Positions 41,049-51,674 of a stretch of DNA of 64,000 nucleotides are shown one piece after another. Source of the stretch: JAMXLO01 sp963812075 (lineage in GTDB: Bacteria > Pseudomonadota > Alphaproteobacteria > Acetobacterales > Acetobacteraceae). The stretch spans positions 62,001 to 126,000 of the forward strand of contig CAWETN010000018.1 of assembly GCA_963812075.1 (NCBI GenBank). The letters are read 5' to 3'. The translations under genes were made by a program, and so were the position numbers. The notes below the pieces were generated by a model. The model was not told where the DNA came from. It saw only the letters and a list, made by a program, of their open reading frames with translations, and made no database searches. Every line of letters starts with the position of its first letter. Positions within the stretch are counted from its first letter, which is position 1.

Positions 41049-43486
41049 ACGGCTTGACGATCAGCTCCACGCCCGGGTCCAGCCGGCCGTGGTGCACGAT
41101 CGCGTTGCGCGCATAACCGGTGGTGAACAGCACCCGCAGCGCAGGCCAGCGTGCGCGCGCGGCATCCGCCAGTTGCCGTCCGTTGTACTGGCCCGGCAGC
41201 CCGACATCGGTGAACAGCAGCGCCACGTCCCGCCGTTCCTCGAGGATGCACAGTGCCGCAGGACCGTCGCCCGCCGCCAGCACCTGGTAATCGAGCTGCC
41301 GCAGCATTTCGACCGTCAGCGACAGCACATTGGCATCGTCCTCGACCACCAGCACGACCGTGCTGCCGTCGCCACGCGGCACCGTCTGCGGGGTCTCCGC
41401 GGCAATCGTTGCCTCTGTGCTCATGGTGCGCGGCAGGTAGATCTTCACCGTGGTTCCCGCGCCCGGCTCGCTGTAGATCTTCACGTGCCCGTTCGACTGC
41501 TTCACGAAGCCGTAGACCTGCGACAGTCCGAGACCACTGCCCTGTCCGGCAGGCTTGGTGGTGAAGAACGGCTCGAACACCCTGTCGATCACTTCGGCGG
41601 CCATGCCTTCGCCCGTGTCGGTCACGCAGATCGCCACGTACTGGCCGGGCGCCAGGCTTTCGGCGGCGGCATAGGTCTTCGTCCAGATGCGCATTCGAGG
41701 TCTCGATGGTGAGCTTGCCGCCGTGCGGCATCGCATCGCGCGCATTGACGGCCAGGTTCAGCACCGCGTTCTCCAGCTGGTTTGGATCGGCGAAGATCCG
41801 CCAGATGCCGCCGGCGAGCACGGTCTCCATCGCCACCGCCTCGCCCAGCGTGCGCCGGATCAGCTCCGACATGCCGCCGACGAGCCGGTTGGGGTCCAGC
41901 GCCACCGGGTCCAGCGGCTGCTGACGCGAGAACGCCAGGAGGCGCTGCGTGAGGGCAGCCGCGCGCCCGGTTGCCTGCGTGGCGAAGTCGGCGTAGCGGC
42001 GCAGCCGGTCGCCCTGCGGCAGTTCCTCGAGGGCGGGGAGGCGCATCCGCATCGCCTCCAGGTTGCCCGAGATCACCTGCAGCAGGTTGTTGAAGTCGTG
42101 CGCGATGCCGCCGGTCAGCTGGCCGATCGCCTCCATCTTCTGCGCCTGACGCAGCGCCGCCTCGACGCGCATTCGTTCGGCGATTTCGCCCGCGATGCGC
42201 CCCTCCAGCGTCTCGTTCACCCGGCGCAGCTCATCCGCGGTCTGGCGCGTGACGCGGTCGGCCCGGTCGCGTTCCTCGGTGCGCCGCAGGATGGTCTGCG
42301 CGCTCTCGGTCAGCGCCGTGGCGATCTGGTCGACTTCGCGTACGTTGGAACGCGGCGGCGCGTCGCAGTGTCCCATCGGCACCTGTTCGGCCGCGGCTGC
42401 GACGCGCTGCAATCCGTCGGTGAGGCGGCGCGCCACCAGGGCGGCAATCGCCGCGCCGAGCGCGACCACTACACAGCCGCCGATCAGCAGGCGCCAGAGC
42501 GATCGTTGCAGCGGCGCCTCGATCACCGCAGCTGGCACGCCGATGCCGACGATGAAGCCGGACTCGCGCGCCTGGGTGTGGCCGTTGTAGACCGCCTGAC
42601 CTTCCAGCGTCTGAAAGCGGTCCCAACTCTCGTGCGGTCGACTGCGGATCGTCGCCTGCCATCCCTTGGAGGCAAGCTGGCCGACGCGCCTCTCGTTCTC
42701 CGGCACGCGCGCCAGGAAGCGCCCGGTGCGATCGACGATGCCGCTGATCCAGGCGTCCGGCAGATGATGCGCACTCAGCAGCCGGATGAAGTCGTCCGCG
42801 TTGAGCGTGAGCTGCAGCGAGTATACCACGCTGCCGCCACGCCTGACCGGCACCGCGATCACGGCGAGCGGCGTCTTGGTGACCGCGCCGACGAAGACGT
42901 CGGACACCTGTGGCTGCCCGCTCTCGAACACCCGGTGCACCAGGTCTTGGTTCGAAGTTCCGGGCACCGTCGCGCCCGCCGGAAGCGAACTGAACAGCGC
43001 GCGGCTTCCATCCGGCCGGACCAGCGTGATGATCGTGCCTCCGAGCAGCTGCGACAGCCTGACCATCTCGTCGTGGAAGCCGGCCAGGTCGCCGGCGCGC
43101 AGCGCGTCTGATCGCGCCAGCGCCTCGAGCATCTCGCGCCGCACGCGAATGTGTTCGTCCACCGCGACGGCAAGCGCGCGCGTGGTCGAGAGGATCGAGG
43201 TCCTGAGCGTCTCGCGCTGGCTTTGCGAGCTGTCGTACGACAGGTAGCCCGCGAACAGTGCGAGCGGCAGCAGGCTGCTGATGACCACCGCGAGCAGATA
43301 GGCCCGCACGCCCCAGCCGCTACGCACACGCAGCAATTGCGTTGGCGCGGCAGGTTGCTCGCGGGGTGCGGCGCCGATCACTGCAACCCTACTGCCGGAT
43401 TGATTCTGGGTAATGCACGGAGGCGAAAATTCACCGGCTCCCTGCACGCTGTCATCCGCCCGGTGGTTCATCGATCGCGGGGGCAT
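40999..43486 (-). CDS. Hybrid sensor histidine kinase with receiver domain, one frameshift
   Basis: Membrane sensor of about 829 residues. A first helix (about 61-80) and a second (about 330-355) bracket a periplasmic Cache-like domain (VYSLQLTLNADDFIRLL). A HAMP-like linker and a coiled coil lead to the kinase core, with the phospho-acceptor H463 in IAHDFNNLL. The N-box is LENAVLNLAVNARDAM, the G-boxes are DTGEGM and GSGLGLS, and a C-terminal receiver has VLVVEDDANVL and FTDVGLPG. An extra base near 41690 separates the receiver half from the kinase half. No partner response regulator is adjacent; signal and target are unknown. Confidence 0.88.
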
Positions 43487-43611
43487 TTGGTAGCATCCGA
43501 TGGGCTGTCATTGGCAGGTTCGGTGAAACCTTCGATAGCGCTAGCCAGCGTGGCCCGCTTATGACCGACGCCTGCTCCCATGCCATCTCGCGCACGTGAA
43601 GGCAAGAATAT

Positions 43612-43638
43612 ATCGATCGATTGACATAGTCGATCGAC
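43612..43638. promoter_or_regulatory. Paired TCGATCGA palindromes over a TTGACA box, upstream of tetR
   Basis: ATCGATCGAT (43612-43621) and GTCGATCGAC (43629-43638) are two perfect 10-base palindromes, 17 bases apart centre to centre. A TTGACA at 43621-43626 could be the -35 box of the efflux operon promoter. The layout suits autoregulation by the TetR encoded 39 bases downstream. Confidence 0.6.
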
Positions 43639-43676
43639 AGTTTTAGCACCCGGACCGCCTGTCGCGGAATCAGCAG

Positions 43677-44363
43677 ATGTCCACGAGCGTGACCCACCTT
43701 CGATCTGTACATCAGCCCCGCGGCGAGGAGGCACGCAACCGCATCCTGGAGGCGGCGCTCGATCTGTTTGCAGCCCACGGTTTCGACGGCGCGAGCACGC
43801 GCAGCATCGCCGAGAGCGCCTGCGTCAACCTGCCGGCCATCCAATACTATTTCGGCAGCAAGGAGGGCCTCTACCGCGCTGTGACCGAGCAGTTCAGCCA
43901 GCAGATGAAGGCGGGTGTAGCGCCGATCGCCGAGCGCATCCGCGTCGAACTGGCGGGAGGCCGGGCCTCGCGCCAGCACCTCGTCGACCTGCTCTGCGAC
44001 ATGCTCGACGTCGTCGTCGCGCTGATCCTGGACGACAGCGTGCCAAATCGCGAAAGCCGGCAGAAATTCTTCGCGCGCATGGAAGTGGAGCCGAACGCGG
44101 CGGTCGACGCGCTGCAGGACGAGATGATCCGCCACGTGTGCGAACCGTGCTGCGCCATCGTCGGCCGCCTGATCGATCGCCCGCCGCACCATGAGCAGGT
44201 GAGGCTGCATGCGATGACCATCATCGGCCAGGCGAAGATCTTCTGCGGCTGGGCCACCAATCGGGTGTTGCACTGGGACAGCATCGGCGAGGCGCGAGTG
44301 CGCAAGGCGCAAGCCGTGGTCAGGGATCACATCCAGGCGATCTTCCGCAGTCGGCGCAAATGA
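43677..44363 (+). CDS. TetR family repressor of the RND efflux operon
   Basis: 228-residue regulator. The N-terminal helix-turn-helix region reads ARNRILEAALDLFAAHGFDG and STRSIAESACVNLPAIQYYFGSKEGLYRAV, a typical TetR_N domain. The C-terminal half is of the type with CerR/DUF1956-like character. Its stop overlaps the start of the outer-membrane efflux gene (ATGA), so it heads the operon TetR-OMF-MFP-RND. Twin palindromes upstream are likely its own binding site, giving negative feedback relieved by a drug or metabolite. Confidence 0.92.
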   Translation: MSTSVTHLRSVHQPRGEEARNRILEAALDLFAAHGFDGASTRSIAESACVNLPAIQYYFGSKEGLYRAVTEQFSQQMKAGVAPIAERIRVELAGGRASRQHLVDLLCDMLDVVVALILDDSVPNRESRQKFFARMEVEPNAAVDALQDEMIRHVCEPCCAIVGRLIDRPPHHEQVRLHAMTIIGQAKIFCGWATNRVLHWDSIGEARVRKAQAVVRDHIQAIFRSRRK

Positions 44364-45854
44364 CCATGCGACGCATAGCGGCACTGCACGCGATCGCGGT
44401 TGCGCTGGCGGTTGGCGGCTGCACCGTCGGACCGGACTTCCTGCGACCGTCGCCACCCCAGGACACCGGCTACACGCCTGAGCCGCTGGCCGTCCGGACG
44501 GCGTCGGTCCGAGCGCGCGGCGGCGAGGCGCAGCATCTTCTGCCCGATCGCGACATACCAGGCGACTGGTGGACGCTGTTCCGTTCCGCCTCGCTCAACC
44601 GGCTGATCGAGCAGTCGCTGCGTTCCAACCCCGATCTCGACGCGGCGCAGGCCGCGCTGCGCCAGGCGCAGGAGAACGTCTATGCCGGCGAGGGGGCGCT
44701 CTACCCCAGCGCAAGCCTCGGCATCCAGGCCGAGAAGCAGCGCTTCTCCGGCGCGTCGTTCGGCCAGCCGTCGCAGCACGCCGTGTTCGGCCTGGTCACG
44801 CCCTCGCTGAACGTCTCGTACGCGCCCGACGTGTTCGGCGGCACGCGGCGGCAGATCGAATTGCTCGAGGCGCAGGCGGAGTTCCAGCGGTTCCAGCTCG
44901 AGGCGGCGTATCTCACGCTCACCTCGAACGTCGTGGTCGCTGCGGTGCAGGAGGCCTCGCTGCGCGGGCAGATCGCCGCCACCGAGGCGATCATCAAGGA
45001 CCAGGCACAGTCGCTGAACCTCGTGCGCCAGCGCTTCAACCTGGGCGGCGCGTCGCAGGCCGACGTGCTGACGCAGGAGGCGCAGCTGGCGCAGACGCGC
45101 GCGACGCTGCCGCCGCTGCAGAAGCAGCTCGCGCAGACCCGCAACCAGCTCACTGCGCTGGCCGGTGCCCTGCCGGCGCATGAAACAGCCGAACGATTCA
45201 GCCTCGACAGCATGCGCCTGCCGCAGGACCTCCCGGTCAGCCTGCCGTCGCAGCTGATCGAGCAGCGGCCCGACATCCGTGCCGCCGAGGCGCAGATGCA
45301 TTCGGCGTCGGCCGAGATCGGCGTGGCGACGGCGAACCAGCTGCCGCAGTTCAGCATCACGGCGATGCTGGGCACTGCGTCGACCGGCTTCACCAACATG
45401 TTCGCGCCCGGCACCGGCGTGTGGAGCATCGCCGGCGGCATCACCCAGACGCTGTTCGACGCCGGCACGCTGCTGCACAAGAAGCGCGCCGCCGTCGCCG
45501 CGTTCGAGCAGACCGCGGCGCAGTACCCGCAGCACGGTGATCAAGGCGTGCCAGAACGTCGCCGACGCGCTGCGCGCGCTGCAGGCGGATGCCGATGCCA
45601 TGGTGGCGCAGGCGGCCGCCGAGCACTCGGCGGCGGCCAGCCTGGACCTCGCGCGACGGCAATACCAGCTGGGCGCGATCGACTACCTGACGCTGCTGAA
45701 CGCGCAGCGCACCTGGCAGCAGGCGCGCATCAGCCTGGTGCAGGCCGAGGCCAATCGTTTTGCGGACACGGCGGCACTGTTCCAGGCGCTGGGCGGCGGC
45801 TGGTGGCATCGCAGCGATGCGACGCGCGTGGCCGACAACGCCAAGCGGCCCTGA
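44360..45854 (+). CDS. Outer-membrane efflux lipoprotein, NodT/OprM family, one frameshift
   Basis: TolC-like exit duct. The signal sequence ends in a lipobox (VGGC, then TVGPDFLRP), the usual OprM/NodT start. DIPGDWWTLF, SLNRLIEQSLRSNPDLDAAQAAL and SYAPDVFGGTRRQIELLEAQ follow, with the repeated OEP helices. Near 45530 an extra C shifts the frame. The C-terminal piece reads VIKACQNVADALRALQADAD and RRQYQLGAIDYLTLLNAQRTW, ending NAKRP at 45854. About 497 residues. The first frame stays open into the next gene, but that run-on has no protein-like character. It pairs with the adaptor and pump that follow. Confidence 0.9.
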
Positions 45855-45865
45855 CGGAGACGGAC

Positions 45866-46978
45866 ATGATCAAGCGCATGATCATCATGCTGGTCGGGGT
45901 GGGCATCGTCCTCGGCGGCTTCTTCGGCTTCCAGGTCTTCAAGGCGCACATCATCGCGCAGGTGATGGCCGGCATGGCCAATCCGCCGCAGACCGTCTCT
46001 ACCGTGACCGCCGGCCTGCAGGACTGGCAGCCGCAGGTCGAGGCGGTGGGAAGCCTGCGTGCGGTGAACGGCGCCGATCTATCGCTCGAGGTGTCCGGGA
46101 TCGTCGGGCAGATCAGCTTCAAGTCGGGCGACGACGTCGCCGCCGGCGCGGAGCTGCTGAAGCTGCGTTCGGAGGACGATGCGGCGAAGCTGCAGGCGCT
46201 GCAGGCGACCGCCGACCTGGCGCAGATCACCTATGATCGCGATGCGAAGCAGCTGAAGGCGCAGGCGATCAGCCAGGCGGTGGTGGATTCCGACATCTTC
46301 AACCTGAAGAACGCGCGTGCCCAGGTCGAGCAGCAGAAGGCGATGCTGGACAAGAAGGTGCTGCGCGCGCCGTTCGCCGGTCATCTCGGCATCCGCGCGG
46401 TCGATGTCGGGCAGTTCCTCAACGCCGGGACCGTGGTGGTGACGCTGCAGGCGCTCGATCCGATCTTCGCCGACTTCTTCCTGCCGCAGCAGGCGCTGGC
46501 GCGGATCAGGATCGGCCAGCCGATCGCGATGAAGGTGGACACCTGGCCGGGCCAGAGCTTCGCCGGCACGATCACCGCGATCAATCCGCAGGTCGATGCC
46601 AGTTCGCGCAACGTGCAGGTGCGCGCCACGCTCGCCAATCCGGAGCGTCGGCTGCTGCCCGGCATGTACGCCACGATCGACATCGATGTCGGCGAGACGC
46701 AGCACAACGTGACGCTGCCGCAGACCGCGATCACCTATAACCCGTACGGCAGCACGGTCTTCGTCGTCGAGCAGCAGGGCGCGGCGCGCACCGCGCGGCA
46801 GACCTTCGTCACCACGGGTGCCACCCGCGGCGACCAGGTCGCCGTGCTGACCGGCGTGAAGCCCGGCGACGTCGTCGTCACATCGGGGCAGATGAAGCTG
46901 CGCAACGGCTCGCCTGTGGTGATCGACAACAGCGTGCAGCCGGCGTCGGATGCGACGCCGGCACCGACCGATCACTGA
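45866..46978 (+). CDS. RND efflux periplasmic adaptor (MexE/AcrA-type)
   Basis: Adaptor of 370 residues joining the pump to the outer-membrane channel. It begins with an N-terminal helix (MIIMLVGVGIVLGGFFGFQVF). The lipoyl half-motifs are EVSGIVGQISFKSGDDVAAG and VLRAPFAGHLGIRAVDVGQF, flanking a helical hairpin. The barrel region has FFLPQQALARIRIGQPIAM, and the membrane-proximal part ends LTGVKPGDVVVTSGQMKLRNG. The ATG at 45866 follows a GGAGACGG ribosome site. The frame is intact. The gene is 11 bases after the OMF stop and 12 before the pump gene. Confidence 0.93.
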   Translation: MIKRMIIMLVGVGIVLGGFFGFQVFKAHIIAQVMAGMANPPQTVSTVTAGLQDWQPQVEAVGSLRAVNGADLSLEVSGIVGQISFKSGDDVAAGAELLKLRSEDDAAKLQALQATADLAQITYDRDAKQLKAQAISQAVVDSDIFNLKNARAQVEQQKAMLDKKVLRAPFAGHLGIRAVDVGQFLNAGTVVVTLQALDPIFADFFLPQQALARIRIGQPIAMKVDTWPGQSFAGTITAINPQVDASSRNVQVRATLANPERRLLPGMYATIDIDVGETQHNVTLPQTAITYNPYGSTVFVVEQQGAARTARQTFVTTGATRGDQVAVLTGVKPGDVVVTSGQMKLRNGSPVVIDNSVQPASDATPAPTDH

Positions 46979-46990
46979 CGGGTCCGCACC

Positions 46991-49900
46991 ATGAAGTTCA
47001 CCGACATCTTCATCCGTCGTCCGGTGCTGGCCTCGGTGGTCAGCCTGCTGATCCTGGTGCTCGGCCTGCGCGCGCTGGGCACGCTGCAGGTGCTGCAATA
47101 TCCGCAGACGCAGAACGCTGTGGTCACGATCACCACGGTCTACTACGGCGCCGATCCCGACGTGGTGGCGGGCTTCATCACCACGCCGCTGGAGAACGCC
47201 GTCGCGCAGGCCAACGGCATCGACTACATGAGCTCGACCAGCCTGTCGGGGGTCAGCACGATCACGGTCTATCTCCGGCTGAACTACGACGCCGACAAGG
47301 CGCTGACCGAGATCAACACCAAGATCAACTCGGTGCTGAGCCAGCTGCCGCAGGGCACGCAGCAGCCGACGCTGACGGTGCGCGTCGGCCAGACCATCGA
47401 CGCGATGTATATCGGCTTCAACAGCACGGTGCTGGCGCCGAACCAGATCACCGACTACCTGGTGCGCGTGGTGCAGCCCAGGCTGCAGGCGGTGCCCGGC
47501 GTGCAGACCGCGGAAATCCTCGGCCAGAAGAACTTCGCCCTGCGTGCCTGGCTCGATCCCGAGAAGCTGGCGGCCTATGGCCTGACCGCCGCCGATGTGT
47601 CGGCCGGCGCTGGCAGCGAACAACTACATCTCGGGTCTCGGCACCACCAAGGGCCAGATGGTGCAGATGGACCTGACCGCGTCCACCGACCTGCACTCGC
47701 TGGACGCGTTCCGCGACCTGGTGCTGAAGCAGTCGGGCGGCGCGATCGTCCGGCTGAAGGACGTCGCCAACGTCTCCCTGGGCTTCGACGACTACGAGAC
47801 CGAGGTCGGCTTCGACGGCCAGCGCGCGGTCTATATCGGCGTGCAGGTCGCGCCGGCAGCCAACCTGCTGGACGTGGTCCACGGCGTGCGCGCGATCTTT
47901 CCCGCCATCCAGTCGCAATTGCCGCAGGGGCTGAACGGGCAGATCGTCTACGACTTCGACCGACTTCGTCAGCAGCGCGATCCACGAGGTGGTGCGCACG
48001 CTGGTGATGGCGGTGCTGATCGTGACGCTGGTGGTGTTCGTCTTCCTGGGTTCGCCGCGCTCGGTGCTGATCCCGGTGGTGGCAATCCCACTGTCGCTGA
48101 TCGGCACCTTCACCATCATGCTGATCTGCGGCTTCTCGATCAATCTGCTCACGCTGCTGGCGCTGGTGCTGGCGATCGGTCTCGTGGTGGACGATGCGAT
48201 CATCGTGGTGGAGAACGTCAACCGCCACCTCGAGGACGGCATGCGGCCGATCCCGGCGGCGATCCAGGCGGCGCGCGAACTCGCCGGCCCGATCGTCGCG
48301 ATGACCGTGGTGCTGATCGCGGTCTATGTGCCGATCGGCTTCCAGGGCGGGCTGACCGGCGCGCTGTTCACCGAATTCGCGTTCACCCTGGTGGGCGCCG
48401 TCACCGTCTCGGCGGTCATCGCGCTGACGCTATCGCCAATGATGACCTCGCGCCTGCTGCGTCCGAGCGGCGAGCTTCGCGCGCTGGGAAGGCCGCCTGA
48501 TCGGCTTCATCGACCGGCGGTTCGACGCGATCCATCGTCGCTACACGCGCTGGCTGCGCGGCAGCCTCAACTACATGCCGGTCACGGTGGTGTTCTCGCT
48601 GATCATCCTGGGCAGCATCTGGTTCCTCTACAGCAGCGCCACCAGCGAACTGGCGCCGCAGGAGGACCAGGGCGTCATCATCACTTCCGCCACCACGGCC
48701 GCCGATTCGACGCTGCAGCAGCGTCAGCTGTACGATCGGCAGATCTACCGCGATTTCGCCGGCTATCCCGAGACCGACCACGTGTTCCAGCTCGACATGC
48801 CCGGGCAGAACATCGCGGGCATGGTGCTGAAGCCGTGGGATCAGCGCACGCGCACCACAGGGGCGCTGCAGCCGATCGTGCAGCAGAACATGGCGAAGAT
48901 CGCCGGCGCACAGGTGGTGGCGTTCCAGCCGCCGCCGCTGCCCGGCAGCCAGGGCCTGCCGATCCAGTTCATCATCGGCAGCACCGACCCGTTCCCGCGC
49001 GTCAACGACGTGGCGCAGAAATTCCTGCAGGACGCGCGCGCCAGCGGGCTGTTCATATTCCTCGACACCGACCTGCGCATCGACAAGCCGCAAGCCGTGG
49101 TGGAGATCGACCGCAGCAAGACGGCGCTGCTCGGCCTCAGAATGAGCGATGTCGGCAGCGCGCTGAGCGCGATGCTCGGCGGCGGCTACGTGAACTATTT
49201 CGGGCTCGACGGGCGCTCGTACAAGGTGATCCCGCAGGTGCAGCAGCGCTACCGGCTTAACCCGGATCAGCTGCTCAACTATTACGTGCGGACGGCGAGC
49301 GGCGCCTCCGTGCCACTGTCCACCGTCGCGCGCATCGTCACGCGCACCGCTCCCCAGTCGCTCAACCACTTCCAGCAGATCAACGACGCGATGATCCAGG
49401 GTGTGGCCGCACCCGGCGTGGCACTCGGCACGGCGGTGCAGTTCCTGCAGGAGCTGGCGGCGCGCGACCTGCCGCCTGGCTATACGGTGGACTATGGCGG
49501 CCTGACCCGGCAGTACGTGCAGGAGTCGGGTGGCTTTCTGCTGACATTCGGCTTCGCGCTCATCATCATCTATCTGTCGCTCGCCGCGCTGTTCGAGAGT
49601 TTCCGCGACCCGTTCATCATCCTGGTCTCGGTGCCGATGTCGATCGCCGGCGCGCTGTTCTTTGTGGGCCTGGGTCTCGGCGGCGCCAGCCTCAACATCT
49701 ACACCGAGGTCGGACTGGTCACGCTGATGGGGCTGATCAGCAAGCACGGCATCCTGATCGTCGAGTTCGCCAACAACCTCCAGCAGGAGGGTCGTTCGCG
49801 GCGCGAGGCCATAGAGATGGCAGCCGCCATCCGGTTGCGACCGATCCTGATGACCACCGCCGCCATGGTGCTTGGTGTGGTGCCGCTCATCGTTGCAACC

Positions 49901-50059
49901 GGCGCGGGCGCAGTGTCGCGCTTCAACATGGGCCTGGTGATCGCCACGGGACTGTCAGTCGGCACGCTGTTCACGCTTTTCGTCGTGCCCGCTGTTTACA
50001 TGCTGATCGCCGCGGACCACGCGCGAAGCCGCCTGCGGGAGCCGGTGCACGCGGGGTAG
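46991..50059 (+). CDS. RND multidrug efflux pump (HAE1/AcrB-type), three frameshifts
   Basis: Proton-driven inner-membrane pump of about 1022 residues. It opens with KFTDIFIRRPVLASVVSLLI. Helix 4 carries GLVVDDAIIVVENVNRH, with the paired aspartates for proton relay. The second half includes SELAPQEDQGVIITS and FGLDGRSYKVIPQV, and the end is TLFTLFVVPAVYMLIA. Frame changes occur near 47610 (extra G), 47960 (extra T in GACTTCG) and 48480. Together they restore the original frame, so the total length is still a multiple of three. It is the last gene of the TetR-controlled operon. Confidence 0.92.
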
Positions 50060-50074
50060 CGTGGGTCGCCCGTA

Positions 50075-50263
50075 TCAGGGGCGCGCGGTTCGGGCGCCCA
50101 CCCGGGCAACCCATCGCGATCCACACCAAACCTCGATTTCCGGTGTCGATCCGAGACGCGCTTCGGCGAGCAGGCGAGCCTCATCGTCGGCAGCGGCGAT
50201 CACCGTGTCTGCTCTGACGATGTGATTGTCGTTGTTCAGCCAATAAAATCGATAGGTCGGCAT
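50075..50263 (-). CDS. Small hypothetical protein, YrfY/NDN-type start
   Basis: 62 residues. It starts MPTYRFYWLNNDNHIVRAD and has VIAAADDEARLLAEARLGSTPEIEVW, a strand-strand-helix-strand pattern seen in small alphaproteobacterial proteins of no known function (DUF6894-like). Base and codon use match its neighbours. It is convergent with the RND pump gene, 15 bases from its stop. It looks like a real gene, but nothing in its context suggests a function. Confidence 0.6.
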   Translation of the reverse strand: MPTYRFYWLNNDNHIVRADTVIAAADDEARLLAEARLGSTPEIEVWCGSRWVARVGARTARP

Positions 50264-50586
50264 TGCTCCCTGCCGCGGGATATTATGATAGGTTAAAGTT
50301 ACGAGTCCAGCACGAAATTCGCGCCGCTCGACCGAAGTGGTCGTTCATGCCGCCGCCAATGCCTCGGCCAGCGGGCCGCCATTCTCACCAGTCCGCTGCG
50401 CGAACTGACCGGCTTCGCTCTGGCGCCGCGTCGCGCTGTGGGGACCTGCTGCGCAAGAACAGGGGCTGCGAGTCTGCAACCCTGTCGCAATTCTCGTACG
50501 CCCGATTGATCCAGATCAACGCAGGCTGCGGAGCGCGATGCTATCGCTGGAACTCGCACATTGCGTCCGAGGTCGAGGGCTACGCG
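50264..50586. other. Intergenic region with an AT-rich promoter-like patch
   Basis: 323 bases between divergent small genes. The left end (50279-50305) is AT-rich for this genome (GATATTATGATAGGTTAAAG) and may hold the promoter of the small gene at 50075-50263 or of a leftward transcript. The remainder shows no conserved coding, repeat or terminator. Confidence 0.4.
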
Positions 50587-50826
50587 ATGACCCACGCTGA
50601 AGCAGTCGACGCGCCATGCGAACGGGCGGACGTCGCGCCGGGCACAATGGCCTTCACGCTTCGCTCCGAAGCACTCCGCGTACGCTGGATCGCCGCAGAG
50701 CTGGCCGATGCGACAACGACCGCACGGCTTCTAGGCTACGCCTCCGAACTGGACGCACAGGCACTTGCGATGGAATGCGGGACCTGCATCCGCTGCCGAC
50801 TCCCCGGCGAACCGGCAGGCGTCTGA
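50587..50826 (+). CDS. Small hypothetical protein, helical
   Basis: 79 residues from the ATG at 50587 (MTHAEAVDAPC). The central part, RSEALRVRWIAAELADATTT followed by ARLLGYASELDAQA, is a predicted helical pair. The tail MECGTCIRCRLPG has three cysteines in CxxCxxC-like spacing (CGTCIRC), which could bind a metal. The frame is open upstream to 50263, but the earlier part lacks protein-like composition. The family is not recognised and the call rests on composition and the cysteine motif. Confidence 0.45.
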   Translation: MTHAEAVDAPCERADVAPGTMAFTLRSEALRVRWIAAELADATTTARLLGYASELDAQALAMECGTCIRCRLPGEPAGV

Positions 50827-50887
50827 ACGCTTGCGCCGGCGGGCGCGCTGCCCGCCGGCGCTGCAGTAATCTTGGCTGCGCAACAAT

Positions 50888-51595
50888 TCATGGGATCCCG
50901 GCACCCGGATCCGCCGCCGCGCCGGACATCGCCATCAGCGCCAGCATCCGGGCGTAATCTGCGACGGCCACCTCGCCGTCCTGGTGAAACCACAGCGCGG
51001 CACAGCTCATCGCCGCCACCAGCGACATTGCCGCGACCTGCACCGCCGCCGGCGCGGCATCCGGCACCGCCAGCGCCAGCACCTCGCCGAACAGGTCCAC
51101 CAGTGAGCGTGTGCGCACCCGCACCGCGTGCCGTTTGTCCTCGTTCAGCACGTCGCCCGAGCGCAGCGTCAGTCGATGCTCGTTGCGTTCCGCCAGGGCG
51201 GCGTCGAGGAACGCGGCGATCATCGCCTCCAGCCGCTGCCGCGGCCCGGCGGTTTCGGTCGCGTCGAATGCGGCACACACCTTCAGGCCGAGTGCGTGCA
51301 GGTGCTCCAGCATGATCTCCGCGAACAGCGCCTCGCGCGTTGCGTAGTAGTGATAGAGGCTCGAGCCGCGCAGCTTCACGGCGCGGCCGACCCCCTGCAT
51401 CGTCGCCTTCAGAACGCCTCGCTCGGCGATCATCTGCGCCGCGGCGCGGCGAATGTCCTGGCGCCTCGCCCTGCTCTCCTCGACCGGCGTGGCCGAAGCC
51501 GCCGGTTCGCCCGACGATGGATCGGGTGCCGCCACCCGGTTAGCCAACGCCTTAAGGCCGGGCTGCCGATCGGGCCGCACATCAATGAACGTCAT
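50888..51595 (-). CDS. TetR family regulator, divergent from an unknown membrane protein
   Basis: 235 residues from the ATG at 51595 (MTFIDVRPD), which has a GGAGA site upstream; the longer GTG start at 51607 would swallow that site. The helix-turn-helix lies about residues 45-95 (RRQDIRRAAAQMIAERGV, then VGRAVKLRGSSLYHYYATREALF). An N-terminal disordered arm of about 40 residues precedes it. The C-terminal domain ends with an Ala-rich helix. The gene is divergent from the membrane protein at 51675, with a clear inverted repeat between them, so it probably represses itself and that gene. Confidence 0.9.
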   Translation of the reverse strand: MTFIDVRPDRQPGLKALANRVAAPDPSSGEPAASATPVEESRARRQDIRRAAAQMIAERGVLKATMQGVGRAVKLRGSSLYHYYATREALFAEIMLEHLHALGLKVCAAFDATETAGPRQRLEAMIAAFLDAALAERNEHRLTLRSGDVLNEDKRHAVRVRTRSLVDLFGEVLALAVPDAAPAAVQVAAMSLVAAMSCAALWFHQDGEVAVADYARMLALMAMSGAAADPGAGIP

Positions 51596-51613
51596 GCCGA
51601 TCTCCACGCATTT

Positions 51614-51630
51614 AGTTATCTATAATAACT
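51614..51630. promoter_or_regulatory. Candidate TetR operator AGTTAT-N5-ATAACT
   Basis: Perfect 6-base inverted arms (51614-51619 and 51625-51630) with a CTATA spacer, in the 79-base gap between the divergent TetR and membrane-protein genes. This is the most AT-rich part of the area. A related ACAACTAAC follows at 51632-51640. Confidence 0.65.
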
Positions 51631-51674
51631 GACAACTAACGGGGTGTGTCAAGCCGAAACTGCGCCGCGCTATC

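Noticed and set aside
44360..46978. One continuous frame joining the outer-membrane efflux protein and the adaptor
   Set aside because: The join region has no protein-like character, and the real end of the outer-membrane protein is seen one frame over, after an extra C.
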